From Eutrophomonas brisbanensis (lineage in GTDB: Bacteria > Pseudomonadota > Gammaproteobacteria > Burkholderiales > Eutrophovitaceae), in contig JAYQIQ010000001.1 of NCBI GenBank assembly GCA_038141705.1, forward strand, positions 124,001-188,000: a stretch of DNA of 64,000 nt. Direction: 5' to 3'. The notes under the pieces were generated by a model. It searched no databases, had not been told where the DNA came from, and worked only from the letters and a program-made list of their open reading frames with translations. How positions within the stretch are numbered: position 1 is the stretch's first letter; every line of letters begins with the position of its first letter. Below, piece after piece: positions 28,228 to 38,090 of this stretch. A program made the position numbers and the translations under genes.

Positions 28228-29211
28228 GTGCAACATCCATCACAAGTATTGTTCGAGGCTGGACCAGCGCTACCCACAATTCCTGCATGTGAGCATTTCG
28301 CAGGGAACGAGAAGTTCATAAACAAAGCGATCGAACTTCAAGCGAGCTCTGATCTAAATTTCGACATCACTTGTGACTGTGAAGATGGCGCCCCTTCGGG
28401 TAAGGAAGAGGAACACGCGCAGATGGTTGCGAAGATCATCGCCGGCGTTAACCCTGACAAACATCGAATGGGGGTGCGCATTCATGACCCACTGCATCAA
28501 CACTGTAAAAACGACATTGACATCCTGCTAACCAATGCTGGAAACAATATTGCGTACCTCACGATCCCAAAACCACTGGGCTATAGTGATGCGGCAAAAA
28601 CCGTCGACTACGCAAGACAAGTTGCCGATAAAGCAGGAGTCGCATTGCCGCCAATTCATATCTTGATCGAGACCCAAAGTGCTCTCGCTGAAGTGTTTGA
28701 GATCGCGGAGATACCTGGCCTTCAAGGGATCGTTTTTGGTCTACTGGACTTTGTCAGCGATCATCAAGGGGTAGTTCCATCGAGTGCGATGCTATCTCCA
28801 GGCCAATTCTCCCACCGGCTCATCACCCGCGCCAAAGCAGAAATTACGGCTGCGGCTCTTAAAAACGGTTTAGTAGCAACCCATAACCCATGCCTCGAAA
28901 TCAAAGATGAATCGGTCCCAAGAGAGGATGCCCGGATAGCTCGAGAAGAGTATGGCTTTATGCGAATGTACAGCATTCACCCAGGTCAAATCCGTCCCAT
29001 TATTGAATCCATGCAACCGAACCAATCAGAAATTTTTCGTGCGAGCGAAATTTTACTGGCGGCACAGCAAGCAAATTGGGGGCCGATTTCTCACAACGGA
29101 GAGATGCATGATCGCGCTAGTTACCGTTATTTTTGGAACATCTTGAAGCAGGCGAAAACTACAAGTGCCGCTCTTTCTGAGGCAGTTGAAAACGCATTCT
29201 TCAAAACTTAA
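28228..29211 (+). CDS. HpcH/HpaI aldolase / citrate lyase beta-like (CitE-family) protein
   Basis: This 327-residue protein is a CitE-like CoA-ester lyase. DITCDCEDGAPSGKE, ILIETQSALAEVFEI (Mg-ligand Glu) and IVFGLLDFVSD (Mg-ligand Asp) are the family's active-site segments. Relatives cleave malyl-CoA, citramalyl-CoA or similar esters. No citrate lyase alpha or gamma subunits are nearby, so it is not a citrate lyase complex. It sits 20 bases behind mdh and 23 before prpB, so it is part of the operon. The exact substrate cannot be read from the sequence; a C4/C5 CoA ester tied to propionate or acetate metabolism is plausible. Confidence 0.85.
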   Translation: MQHPSQVLFEAGPALPTIPACEHFAGNEKFINKAIELQASSDLNFDITCDCEDGAPSGKEEEHAQMVAKIIAGVNPDKHRMGVRIHDPLHQHCKNDIDILLTNAGNNIAYLTIPKPLGYSDAAKTVDYARQVADKAGVALPPIHILIETQSALAEVFEIAEIPGLQGIVFGLLDFVSDHQGVVPSSAMLSPGQFSHRLITRAKAEITAAALKNGLVATHNPCLEIKDESVPREDARIAREEYGFMRMYSIHPGQIRPIIESMQPNQSEIFRASEILLAAQQANWGPISHNGEMHDRASYRYFWNILKQAKTTSAALSEAVENAFFKT

Positions 29212-29234
29212 AACTTGACTTAGATAGGACCACC

Positions 29235-30113
29235 ATGTCACAGGGAAAAAAATTCAGAGACGCAGTTAAAACTGAAAAACCACTGCAAGTCATTGGCGCG
29301 ATCAACGCGTACCATGCGCGCCTCGCGGAACAAACTGGATACAAAGCCATTTATCTCTCTGGCGGCGGTGTCGCAGCCGGCTCTTTGGGGATTCCAGATC
29401 TGGGAATTTCATCACTGGATGATGTCCTAACAGACGTTCGTAGAATTACTGATGTTTGCTCCCTCCCCCTTCTCGTAGATGTGGACACGGGTTTTGGAGG
29501 CGCTTTCAATATTGCTCGCACCGTAAAGTCCCTCATTAAATTTGGCGCAGGCGCGATGCACATCGAAGATCAAGTACAAGCAAAACGCTGCGGCCATCGA
29601 CCCAACAAAGAGATCGTCTCAAAGAACGAGTTCACTGACCGTATTAAAGCTGCGGCCGATGCTCGAATCGATGACAACTTTGTGATCATGGCTCGGACTG
29701 ATGCGCTAGCGGTCGAAGGTTTAGATGCAGCGATCGAGCGCGCGCAGGCATGCGTGGAAGCGGGCGCGGACATGATCTTCCCTGAGGCAATGACAGAATT
29801 AGAGATGTACAAAAAATTTGCGGATGCAGTGCAGGTGCCGATACTCGCAAATATTACTGAGTTTGGTCAAACTCCACTCTTTACCGTTGAGGAACTACGA
29901 AGTGTGAATGTCTCACTCGTGCTGTATCCACTCTCTGCCTTCCGTGCGATGAACAAAGCTGCTTTGAATGTGTACAAAACCGTTCGAAGCGAAGGCACCA
30001 AGCAATCTGTAGTCGACACAATGCAGAGTCGATCAGAGCTTTATGACTATCTCGATTATCACAAATTTGAACAAAAACTCGATGAACTGTTTGCAAAGGA
30101 AAAACAATCATGA
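29235..30113 (+). CDS. prpB: 2-methylisocitrate lyase
   Basis: This 292-residue enzyme of the isocitrate lyase superfamily has the catalytic motif KRCGH (about 117-121) and the Mg-binding segments LLVDVDTGFGGA and MHIEDQ. It splits 2-methylisocitrate into pyruvate and succinate, the last step of the methylcitrate cycle. The N-terminal YLSGGGVAAGSLGIPDLG is typical of PrpB. Its stop overlaps the prpC start by four bases (ATGA), indicating coupled translation. Confidence 0.96.
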   Translation: MSQGKKFRDAVKTEKPLQVIGAINAYHARLAEQTGYKAIYLSGGGVAAGSLGIPDLGISSLDDVLTDVRRITDVCSLPLLVDVDTGFGGAFNIARTVKSLIKFGAGAMHIEDQVQAKRCGHRPNKEIVSKNEFTDRIKAAADARIDDNFVIMARTDALAVEGLDAAIERAQACVEAGADMIFPEAMTELEMYKKFADAVQVPILANITEFGQTPLFTVEELRSVNVSLVLYPLSAFRAMNKAALNVYKTVRSEGTKQSVVDTMQSRSELYDYLDYHKFEQKLDELFAKEKQS

Positions 30114-31264
30114 GCAAAGCAACTGAAGTAAAACCTAAACCAAAAAAGTCAGTAGCGCTATCTGGCGTACCCGCTGGAAACACCGCGCTTTGTACTGTCG
30201 GCAGAACCGGCAATGACTTGCACTACCGTGGCTATGACATCTTGGACTTTGCGGAAGACGCAGAATTCGAAGAAATCGCGTATCTATTGATTCACGAAAA
30301 GCTACCTACAGCTGCTGAGCTTGCCAACTACAAATTAAAACTGAAGTCTCTCCGAGGACTTCCTTCAAACGTCAAGGCTGTGCTTGAGTGTATCCCTGCC
30401 TCCGCTCATCCAATGGATGTCTTACGTACCGGTTGCTCAACCTTGGGAACCGTACTTCCTGAAAAAGAAGACCACAATGTACCAGGTGCGCGCGATATCG
30501 CTGACCGCCTGATTGCTTCTTTTGGATCGATGCTGCTCTACTGGTATCACTGGAGCCACAATGGCAAACGTATCGAGACCGAGACCGACGATGACTCAAT
30601 CGGCGGACACTTCCTGCATATGCTTCACGGTAAAGAGCCATCGGAGCTCTGGGTACGTGCGATGCACACATCTCTCATTCTTTATGCCGAGCATGAATTT
30701 AACGCATCGACCTTTACGGGTCGCGTAATCGCTGGGACATCATCTGATATGTACTCCTCGATCACGGGCGCGATTGGAGCCCTGCGTGGACCGAAACATG
30801 GGGGAGCGAACGAAGTCGCATATGAGATTCAACAACGCTATCACTCACCGGATCAAGCTGAGGCTGATATCAAGGCGCGCGTTGCTAACAAAGAAATCGT
30901 GATTGGCTTTGGACACCCGGTCTACACGATCAGTGACCCACGAAATGAAGTGATCAAAGAAGTCTCTAAGCGACTTTGTAAAGACACTGGAAACATGAAT
31001 CTTTTCAACATCGCCGCACGCATCGAAAAAGTCATGTGGGATGAGAAAAAAATGTTCCCGAACCTCGACTGGTTCTCAGCAGTGAGCTACAACCAAATGG
31101 GAATACCAACCGCCATGTTCACCCCGATCTTCGTGATCTCGAGAACTTCTGGCTGGGCAGCACACGTGATTGAACAGCGACTTGATGGAAAAATTATCCG
31201 CCCAAGCGCGAACTACACTGGACCTGAAAACCTCAAGTGGCAGTCGATTGCTAAGCGAAAGTAA
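30110..31264 (+). CDS. prpC: 2-methylcitrate synthase
   Basis: This 384-residue enzyme is a short citrate synthase paralogue with LYAEHEFNASTFTGR, GFGHPVYTISDPRN and FPNLDWFSA as catalytic segments. It joins propionyl-CoA and oxaloacetate. Length and overlap with prpB identify it as PrpC rather than the housekeeping citrate synthase at 21431. A terminator follows directly, so prpD and acnA probably have another promoter or depend on read-through. Confidence 0.96.
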   Translation: MSKATEVKPKPKKSVALSGVPAGNTALCTVGRTGNDLHYRGYDILDFAEDAEFEEIAYLLIHEKLPTAAELANYKLKLKSLRGLPSNVKAVLECIPASAHPMDVLRTGCSTLGTVLPEKEDHNVPGARDIADRLIASFGSMLLYWYHWSHNGKRIETETDDDSIGGHFLHMLHGKEPSELWVRAMHTSLILYAEHEFNASTFTGRVIAGTSSDMYSSITGAIGALRGPKHGGANEVAYEIQQRYHSPDQAEADIKARVANKEIVIGFGHPVYTISDPRNEVIKEVSKRLCKDTGNMNLFNIAARIEKVMWDEKKMFPNLDWFSAVSYNQMGIPTAMFTPIFVISRTSGWAAHVIEQRLDGKIIRPSANYTGPENLKWQSIAKRK

Positions 31265-31276
31265 GAACCAATAGAT

Positions 31277-31309
31277 CCGCTACTAAACGTCTTGAGTAGC
31301 GGTTTTTTT
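31277..31309 (+). terminator. Rho-independent terminator after prpC
   Basis: An 8-bp perfect stem, CCGCTACT (31277-31284) with AGTAGCGG (31295-31302), is followed by seven T. It lies 13 bases behind the prpC stop and separates mdh-prpBC from prpD-acnA. Confidence 0.9.
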
Positions 31310-31347
31310 AGATTTATCAAACTATTTTAATCACAGGAAAGATTTAA

Positions 31348-32800
31348 ATGTCCGCGCATATTTCAAATGTTCGACCTAAACCAGATAAAGTACTTGTCGA
31401 TATCGCTAAGTACGTTGGATCAAAAAAAAATTACGAGCAAAGAGGCTTATGAAACAGCTCGTTACTGCCTCATAGATACACTAGGTTGTGGTCTGGAAGC
31501 ACTCGAGTATCCTGCATGTACAAAGTTACTTGGGCCGGTTGTCCCAGGTACCGTCGTGCCAAACGGAGCGAAAGTTCCTGGCACACAATTCCAGCTGGAT
31601 CCGATCCAGGCTGCTTTTAACATTGGCGCCATGATTCGTTGGCTCGACTTTAACGATACTTGGCTTGCCGCAGAATGGGGGCACCCCTCCGATAACTTGG
31701 GTGGCATTCTTGCAACCGCTGACTGGCTCTCAAGAAACGCAGTAGCCGCCGGTAAGAAACCCCTCACCATGCAAGACGTGCTTACTGGAATGATCAAAGC
31801 GCACGAGATCCAGGGCTGTCTAGCACTTGAAAATAGTTTCAATAAAGTTGGGCTTGACCACGTTGTGCTCGTAAAAGTCGCGTCAACCGCCGTAGTCGCG
31901 AGCATGCTAGGACTAAATCAAGAAGAGATCATCAACGCGGTCTCGCTCGCTTGGGTCGATGGTCAATCGCTAAGAACTTATCGCCACGCACCGAACACTG
32001 GGTCACGCAAGAGCTGGGCTGCTGGCGATGCTACTAGCCGCGCCGTGAAACTTGCCTTAATGGCGAAAACCGGGGAAATGGGATATCCATCCGTTCTCTC
32101 TGCCAAGACCTGGGGCTTCTATGATGTACTGTTCGACGGAAAAGAATTTAAGTTCCAAAGACCTTACGGCAGTTACGTGATGGAAAACGTGCTCTTTAAG
32201 ATCTCCTTCCCTGCTGAGTTCCACTCACAGACTGCGGTAGAGTGTGCGATGCAGATTCACGATCTACTGAAAAAAGCAGGTAAGAGTGCAGATGACATCA
32301 AGAAGATTACGATTCGTACACACGAAGCGTGTATCCGCATTATCGATAAGAAAGGCCCACTGAATAATCCAGCTGACCGTGATCACTGTATCCAGTACAT
32401 GGTTGCTGTGCCAATTCTTTACGGGAGACTCACTGCGGCTGATTACGAAGACGCGATCGCATCCGATCCGCGTATCGACAAACTCAGAGATAAGATCGTT
32501 TGCGTGGAAGACAAGTCCTTTACGAAGGACTATCACGATCCAAACAAGCGCTCGATTGCGAATGCATTGACCGTTGAGTTTAAAGATGGGAAGAAACTCA
32601 AGGAGCTTGTTTGTGAGTACCCAATCGGTCACAAACGAAGAAGAAAAGAAGGAATGCCAGTGCTGGTTGAGAAATTCAAGACCAATCTTGCAAGGCAGTT
32701 TCCGGTTAAGCAGCAAAAGGCAATTCTTGATTTGTGTTTAGACGCGAAGAAGTTAGCGGCAACACCAGTTAACGAATTTGTCGACATGTTCGTTATCTAA
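31348..32800 (+). CDS. prpD: 2-methylcitrate dehydratase PrpD (frameshifted at an A9 run near 31435)
   Basis: From the ATG at 31348, behind AGGAAAG, the start reads MSAHISNVRPKPDKVLVDIAK, the usual PrpD N-terminus. The frame is lost at nine A (31432-31440); with eight it continues KKITSKEAYETARYCLIDTLG into the body, which runs intact to 32800. WLDFNDTWLAAEWGHPSDNLGG is the highly conserved active-site region. The enzyme dehydrates 2-methylcitrate to 2-methylaconitate. The repaired length is about 483 residues. A long A run is a classic place both for sequencing error and for polymerase slippage, so real expression is possible either way. Confidence 0.94.
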
Positions 32801-32814
32801 GTATCAAATGGCTT

Positions 32815-32843
32815 ACCTAGGAATCCGAACGAGATTCCTAGGT
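32815..32843 (+). terminator. Strong hairpin between prpD and acnA
   Basis: ACCTAGGAATC (32815-32825) pairs perfectly with GATTCCTAGGT (32833-32843) around a seven-base loop. The following sequence AGTTTTA has only a short T tract, so it may be a weak terminator or a transcript-stability element that separates prpD from acnA expression. Confidence 0.6.
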
Positions 32844-32880
32844 AGTTTTATCACCCAGAGCTTCGAGGAACCCCACTGAT

Positions 32881-35583
32881 ATGTCACACAATCTTTTTAA
32901 CTCGGCAAAAGAATTTACGATCAAGTCTGGCAAGAAAGGAAAACTATTCTCGCTACCTGCGCTCGAAAAAGCAGGAGTCGGAAAAATTTCGAAGCTCCCC
33001 ATCTCTATTCGAGTGGTTCTGGAATCGGTACTACGCAATTACGACGGTAAAAAAATAACCGAAAAACATGTGAAACAACTTGCCAATTGGAAACCCAAAG
33101 GTAAGCGCGTCGATGAGATCCCATTCGTAGTTTCTCGAATTGTCTTGCAAGACTTCACTGGCGTGCCTTTGCTTGCTGATTTGGCGGCCATGCGCAAAGT
33201 CGCAAAGACCATGAAGAAGAATCCGAAGTCGATTGAGCCACTCGTTCCCGTCGACCTCGTAGTCGATCACTCCGTTCAGATTGATAACTACGGCAACAAG
33301 AATGCGCTCGATGCGAACATGAAGCTTGAGTTTCAACGTAACAAAGAGCGCTACCAATTCATGAAGTGGGGAATGCAGGCGTTTGATACGTTCAAAGTCG
33401 TCCCACCCGGAATCGGGATCGTGCACCAAGTGAACCTTGAGCATCTCGCTCGCGGCGTTCATAAAAAAAATAATGTCTACTACCCAGACACACTGGTAGG
33501 GACCGACTCCCACACCACCATGATTAACGGTATTGGCGTCGTTGGTTGGGGCGTGGGCGGAATCGAAGCGGAAGCGGGAATGCTCGGTCAGCCACTCTAC
33601 TTCCTCACCCCTGACGTCGTGGGTGTAAATCTAAAAGGGAAACTTCGCTGGGGAGTAACTGCGACTGACCTCGTTTTAACGATCACCGAGATGCTGAGAA
33701 AAGCGAAAGTAGTCGGAAAATTCGTAGAGTTTTTTGGTGAAGGAGCCGCTTCATTGCCTGTCACCGATCGCGCAACGATTGCGAATATGGCACCAGAGTA
33801 CGGCGCCACCATGGGATTCTTCCCTGTGGATTCAAAAACAATTGACTTTATGCGCTACAGCGGAAAAACCGACGAAGAAGTTGCTGCGTTTGAAAAATAT
33901 TTCCGCGCACAAGACATGTTCGGCATGCCAAAGAAAGGTGACATTAACTACAGCCAAGTGCTAGAACTCGATTTGTCTAAAGTGGAGCCCTCCCTTGCTG
34001 GACCGAAGCGCCCTCAAGATCGAATTAAATTAGGCGAAGTGAAATCCCAGTTCTCATCGCTCTTCTCCGCACCAGTTTCTGCTGGTGGATTTAATAAAAA
34101 AGCAGCAGATCTTGATGCGCGATTCAAAACTAGCAACGGCGTCGATATTGGTTCAGGTGACGTTTTAATCGCAGCAATTACTTCCTGTACCAACACCTCG
34201 AATCCAGGCGTATTGGTCGCTGCAGGTTTACTTGCAAAACGAGCGGTCGAGAAAGGTCTCACAGTTCAAAAGCACATCAAGACCTCGCTTGCTCCAGGAT
34301 CAAGAGTTGTCACTGAATACTTGAAGAAAGCGAAGCTTCTTCCTTACTTAGAGAAATTAGGGTTTTATTTGGCGGGATATGGCTGTACGACCTGCATTGG
34401 AAATGCGGGACCATTAGCTGAGCCAATTGATGAGGCGATTATCAAAAATGATCTCGTATGTTCAGCCGTTCTTTCCGGAAACCGAAACTTCGAGGCACGT
34501 ATTCATCCAAATATTCGCGCGAACTTCCTCGCAAGCCCTCCTCTAGTCGTCGCTTATGCGATCGCAGGTACGATGAAACGAGACCTGATGACCGAGGCAC
34601 TCGGTATAGGAAAAGACGGAAAACCAGTTTATATCGGTGATATTTGGCCAACTCCTCAGGAAGTTGCAAACGCGCTACAACACGCGACCGATGCTAAAAC
34701 TTTCCGAAAGCTTTACAAGGACCTAGCAAGCGCGACACCACTTTGGAAAAAAGTACCTTCTGCAGCTGGAGAGGTTTATAACTGGCCAACATCCACTTAC
34801 ATTGCTGAGCCACCTTTCTTCGGCGACTTCGCGATGAGCCCAAGCGGCGTTGGGGATATTGTTGGCGCACGCGCACTCGGTATCTTTGGCGATTCGGTTA
34901 CGACGGACCACATCTCACCAGCAGGATCCATTAAAGAGACCTCACCTGCCGGTAAATATTTAATCGGCAATAAGGTTCAGAAAGTGGACTTTAATAGCTA
35001 CGGCGCAAGACGAGGTAACCACGAAGTGATGATGCGCGGAACGTTTGCGAACGTACGTATTAAAAACTTAATGCTACCCGCGAACAAAGACGGCACCCGC
35101 GTTGAGGGCGGTTACACCTTGTATCAGCCATCTGGCAAAGAAATGGCGATCTACGACGCTGCGATGGCATACCAAAAGGCCAAGACCCCAACGGTTGTGT
35201 TTGGTGGCGAGGAATACGGCACAGGATCTTCGCGTGACTGGGCCGCAAAAGGAACACAACTGCTCGGAGTACGTGCAGTGGTCGCGAAAAGTTTCGAACG
35301 GATTCACCGCTCGAACCTCGTCGGAATGGGCGTTCTTCCTTTGCAATTCAAAGGAAATGATTCGGCAGAAAAACTTGGCATAACTGGAAACGAGACATTC
35401 GATATCGTGGGGCTCGATAAATTGAAACCGCAACAAGATATTGAGCTCGTGATTACCCGAAAAGACGGAAGCAAGAAGCGAGTCACCCTCCTCTCACGTA
35501 TTGACACCGCGATTGAGGTGGATTACTTCCTACACGGTGGGATCTTGCCGTACGTGCTACGAGAACTGTTAGACGCTGCGTAA
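32881..35583 (+). CDS. acnA: Aconitate hydratase AcnA
   Basis: This 900-residue aconitase has the three 4Fe-4S ligands in TSCTNTSNP (Cys436) and GYGCTTCIGN (Cys502, Cys505). VGTDSHTTMINGIGVVGWG and GGEEYGTGSSRDWAAKGT are active-site segments. Length and order fit the AcnA/IRP1 type rather than the AcnD methylcitrate form, since a PrpD is present and no prpF is seen. It converts citrate to isocitrate and may also hydrate 2-methylaconitate in the methylcitrate cycle. Intact. Confidence 0.95.
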   Translation: MSHNLFNSAKEFTIKSGKKGKLFSLPALEKAGVGKISKLPISIRVVLESVLRNYDGKKITEKHVKQLANWKPKGKRVDEIPFVVSRIVLQDFTGVPLLADLAAMRKVAKTMKKNPKSIEPLVPVDLVVDHSVQIDNYGNKNALDANMKLEFQRNKERYQFMKWGMQAFDTFKVVPPGIGIVHQVNLEHLARGVHKKNNVYYPDTLVGTDSHTTMINGIGVVGWGVGGIEAEAGMLGQPLYFLTPDVVGVNLKGKLRWGVTATDLVLTITEMLRKAKVVGKFVEFFGEGAASLPVTDRATIANMAPEYGATMGFFPVDSKTIDFMRYSGKTDEEVAAFEKYFRAQDMFGMPKKGDINYSQVLELDLSKVEPSLAGPKRPQDRIKLGEVKSQFSSLFSAPVSAGGFNKKAADLDARFKTSNGVDIGSGDVLIAAITSCTNTSNPGVLVAAGLLAKRAVEKGLTVQKHIKTSLAPGSRVVTEYLKKAKLLPYLEKLGFYLAGYGCTTCIGNAGPLAEPIDEAIIKNDLVCSAVLSGNRNFEARIHPNIRANFLASPPLVVAYAIAGTMKRDLMTEALGIGKDGKPVYIGDIWPTPQEVANALQHATDAKTFRKLYKDLASATPLWKKVPSAAGEVYNWPTSTYIAEPPFFGDFAMSPSGVGDIVGARALGIFGDSVTTDHISPAGSIKETSPAGKYLIGNKVQKVDFNSYGARRGNHEVMMRGTFANVRIKNLMLPANKDGTRVEGGYTLYQPSGKEMAIYDAAMAYQKAKTPTVVFGGEEYGTGSSRDWAAKGTQLLGVRAVVAKSFERIHRSNLVGMGVLPLQFKGNDSAEKLGITGNETFDIVGLDKLKPQQDIELVITRKDGSKKRVTLLSRIDTAIEVDYFLHGGILPYVLRELLDAA

Positions 35584-35589
35584 TCACCC

Positions 35590-36390
35590 ATGGCTCGCCT
35601 GAGTCTTAAGCCAGGCGTTGAGAAAAAGAAGACCTCAACGCCTGAGCAAACTTTTAAGGAACCCCCAGCGCTGATCAGGGTTTCTAAACTCATGTCCGAG
35701 CGAGGGATGTGCTCAAGACGCGAGGCAGATGATTACATCGCTAAAGGCTGGGTAATCGTTAACGGCGAGAAAGTTCAAGAGCTCGGAACTCGAGCACCAG
35801 CGGATTGCAAAATTATTATCGCGCAACGCGGTCTTGAAAAAAGCAAAGCAACGATTCTCATTAATAAGCCGATTGGTTATGTATCGGGTCAAGCGGAAGA
35901 AGGATACAAACCGGCGATTCGTATTGTGCTCCCAGAGAATCAATACGCAGAGGACACCTCAAAAAAAGTCTTTATCCGACAGCATTTGAAGGGCCTTGCG
36001 CCCGCCGGTCGTTTGGATATTGACTCCACAGGCCTACTCGTTCTGACCCAAGATGGACGCATCGCCAAGAAACTCATCGGTCAAGACTCTTCAATCGAGA
36101 AAGAATATCTCGTACGAGTAACCGGGAAACTGGATGACAAAGGACTGGCACTTTTAAACCACGGGTTAAGTCTTGATGAAAAACCGCTCAAGCCTGCCAA
36201 GGTGTCTTGGTTGAATGAAGATCAGCTGCGCTTCGTTCTAAGGGAAGGAAAAAAACGTCAGATTCGTAGGATGTGTGAATTAGTCGGCTTAAAGGTCGTT
36301 GGCTTGAAGCGAGTCAGAATTGGTCGTGTGAAGCTTGGAAAATTACCCGTTGGCCAGTGGCGATACCTCGGAGATAAAGAGGAATTCTAG
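35590..36390 (+). CDS. RsuA/RluB/RluF-family rRNA pseudouridine synthase
   Basis: This 266-residue protein has an N-terminal S4 RNA-binding domain (RVSKLMSERGMCSRREADDYI) and a catalytic domain with the Asp motif AGRLDIDSTGLLVLTQDG. LREGKKRQIRRMCELVGLKV is the family C-terminal motif. It makes pseudouridine in rRNA; I cannot tell RluB, RluF or RsuA apart with certainty, though the S4 region resembles RluF. The ATG is six bases behind the acnA stop, so it is likely cotranscribed. Confidence 0.88.
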   Translation: MARLSLKPGVEKKKTSTPEQTFKEPPALIRVSKLMSERGMCSRREADDYIAKGWVIVNGEKVQELGTRAPADCKIIIAQRGLEKSKATILINKPIGYVSGQAEEGYKPAIRIVLPENQYAEDTSKKVFIRQHLKGLAPAGRLDIDSTGLLVLTQDGRIAKKLIGQDSSIEKEYLVRVTGKLDDKGLALLNHGLSLDEKPLKPAKVSWLNEDQLRFVLREGKKRQIRRMCELVGLKVVGLKRVRIGRVKLGKLPVGQWRYLGDKEEF

Positions 36391-36396
36391 CCGCTC

Positions 36397-36837
36397 GTGC
36401 GAATCGTCCTCGATACAAACATTTGGTTGGATTGGTTCGTCTTCAATGATCCTACGATCAATACCTTAAAAACCTGGAGCGCAAAGCCTGAGAATACGAT
36501 TGTGATCGATGAGGCGTGTAGACAAGAATTGATATCAGTACTCGCCTACGAAAAGTTTCAACTGAACACATCTCACCAGATAGAAATTGCGAGTAACGTA
36601 GATAAAATATGTGAGGCCTATAATAGCGATGGCGCCTCTCTCGAGGTATGGTGTAAAGACCCTGCGGATGAAAAGTTTCTGAGATTAGCACTCAATAGCG
36701 AAAGTGATTTTCTACTGACCAAGGACTGGGATCTATTAAAAAGAAAGAATTACCGGATAAAAAACTTTAATCAAAGAAATCTGAAGATCACCACACTACT
36801 TAGCTGGAATAAACAGCAATCACAATTTGAACAATAA
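36397..36837 (+). CDS. PIN-domain protein (putative toxin-like ribonuclease, COG1569 type)
   Basis: This 146-residue protein starts with GTG, six bases behind the previous stop. It has the PIN-fold acidic residues in VLDTNIWLDW near the start, DEACRQEL in the middle, and DPADEKFLRLAL followed by DFLLTKDWDLL near the end. PIN domains are Mg-dependent ribonucleases and often toxins. No antitoxin-like gene lies directly beside it, and in Burkholderiales such orphan PIN proteins occur next to housekeeping genes. Function as a toxin is therefore not shown. It overlaps the next gene by 11 bases. Confidence 0.8.
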   Translation: MRIVLDTNIWLDWFVFNDPTINTLKTWSAKPENTIVIDEACRQELISVLAYEKFQLNTSHQIEIASNVDKICEAYNSDGASLEVWCKDPADEKFLRLALNSESDFLLTKDWDLLKRKNYRIKNFNQRNLKITTLLSWNKQQSQFEQ

Positions 36838-38090
36838 CAGTCATCGTTTATCCAACGCATTCCCTAACAGAGGGTTTCTGTTAGTGCTATGCGCAAGTCT
36901 TATCTTGCTCGTGCTCATGGGGAGCCGACAAGCGCAAGGGCTATTCCTATCCCCTATTAATACTGCAACTCAAATAGGAATCGTACCGCTCAGCCTCGCG
37001 TTAGCTTTGGGACATTTTTTCTGGGGATTTATCCAGCCTATCGCTGGTTGGATTGCAGATAAATATGGCTCGAGACGCGTACTGGTTGCTGGCATTCTCT
37101 TGTACTCCACGGGTTTAATCCTTACCACCTTTGCCAAGAATGCTCCCGTCCTTATTTTTTCGTTGGGTTTCATATCGGCCATCGGAGCGGGTGCTGCGAG
37201 TTTCTCAGTATTAATTGGCTCTGTAAATCAGCATGTCCCAGAGAATAAACGAGGGCTTGCAGCCGGGATTATTAATGCGGGCAGCTCACTTGGCCAATTC
37301 ATATTCGCTCCACTAAGTCAGTTCTTTATTACGAGCTATGGCTGGCAAGGAGCAATGCTTATAGTGAGCGCGATTGCTGCGGTGACAGCAATGCTGGTTA
37401 TTCCTCTAAGCAACAAACAACTAGCCTCAGAGAAAGCGTTAAACATTTCTCAACAAGGGCTTCGTTCCACCATCTTTCCCGCCTTTAGAAACAAGAGTTA
37501 CATACTTCTACACATGGGATTCTTTACCTGCGGATTCCACATCGCGTTTTTATCCACCCATCTCCCTGGAGAGGTTCAACTCTGCGGACAGAGCGCGACA
37601 GTGGCCAGTTGGGCACTTGGGATCATTGGTTTATCCAATGTCGTGGGAAGCTTAACGATCGGATGGTTGACCCAGTTTTTTAGAAGCAAGTTCTTGCTCG
37701 CCATCATGTATGGATCTCGAGCTTTGTTGATATTCGTGTATCTTACTCTCACCAAAAACAGAGCTGACGTTTTTCTTGTTCTCGATTGGATTGGGGTTCA
37801 CTTGGTTGGCTACAGTTCCACCAACCGCAAACATCGTCGGAAAACTATTTGGAGTTCGTTACCTCTCCACGCTATTTGGCCTAACGCTTGTTACGCATCA
37901 AATAGGAGCGTTTCTCGGTGCGTACCTTGGTGGGATTGTGATAGAGACTTTCGAGAGCTTTCACGTGATGTGGTACGCAGACGCAGCGCTAGCGATATTC
38001 GCCGCACTACTTTGCCTTCCTATTACCGAATCACTACCAAGGTTCATCGAGAGAACACCGCGAAATGACTCACACAGATTAAATTCTTAG
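36827..38090 (+). CDS. MFS transporter, OFA/oxalate-formate-antiporter-like (frameshifted near 37772)
   Basis: The protein is a 12-segment major facilitator. The loop motif GWIADKYGSRRVLVAG lies between segments 2 and 3, and the second half contains VPPTANIVGKLFGVRYLS, typical of monocarboxylate-type MFS members. The listed start is a TTG inside the PIN gene. The frame breaks at five T (37770-37774); with four T the reading becomes DVFLFSIGLGFTWLATV and runs to the stop at 38090. Repaired length is about 420 residues. The substrate is unknown; an organic anion would fit the family. Its stop overlaps the end of tpsA, which is convergent. Confidence 0.85.

Noticed and set aside
32881..35583. 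AcnD-type methylcitrate dehydratase for the aconitase gene
   Set aside because: The length and sequence fit AcnA, prpD is present and no prpF is seen.
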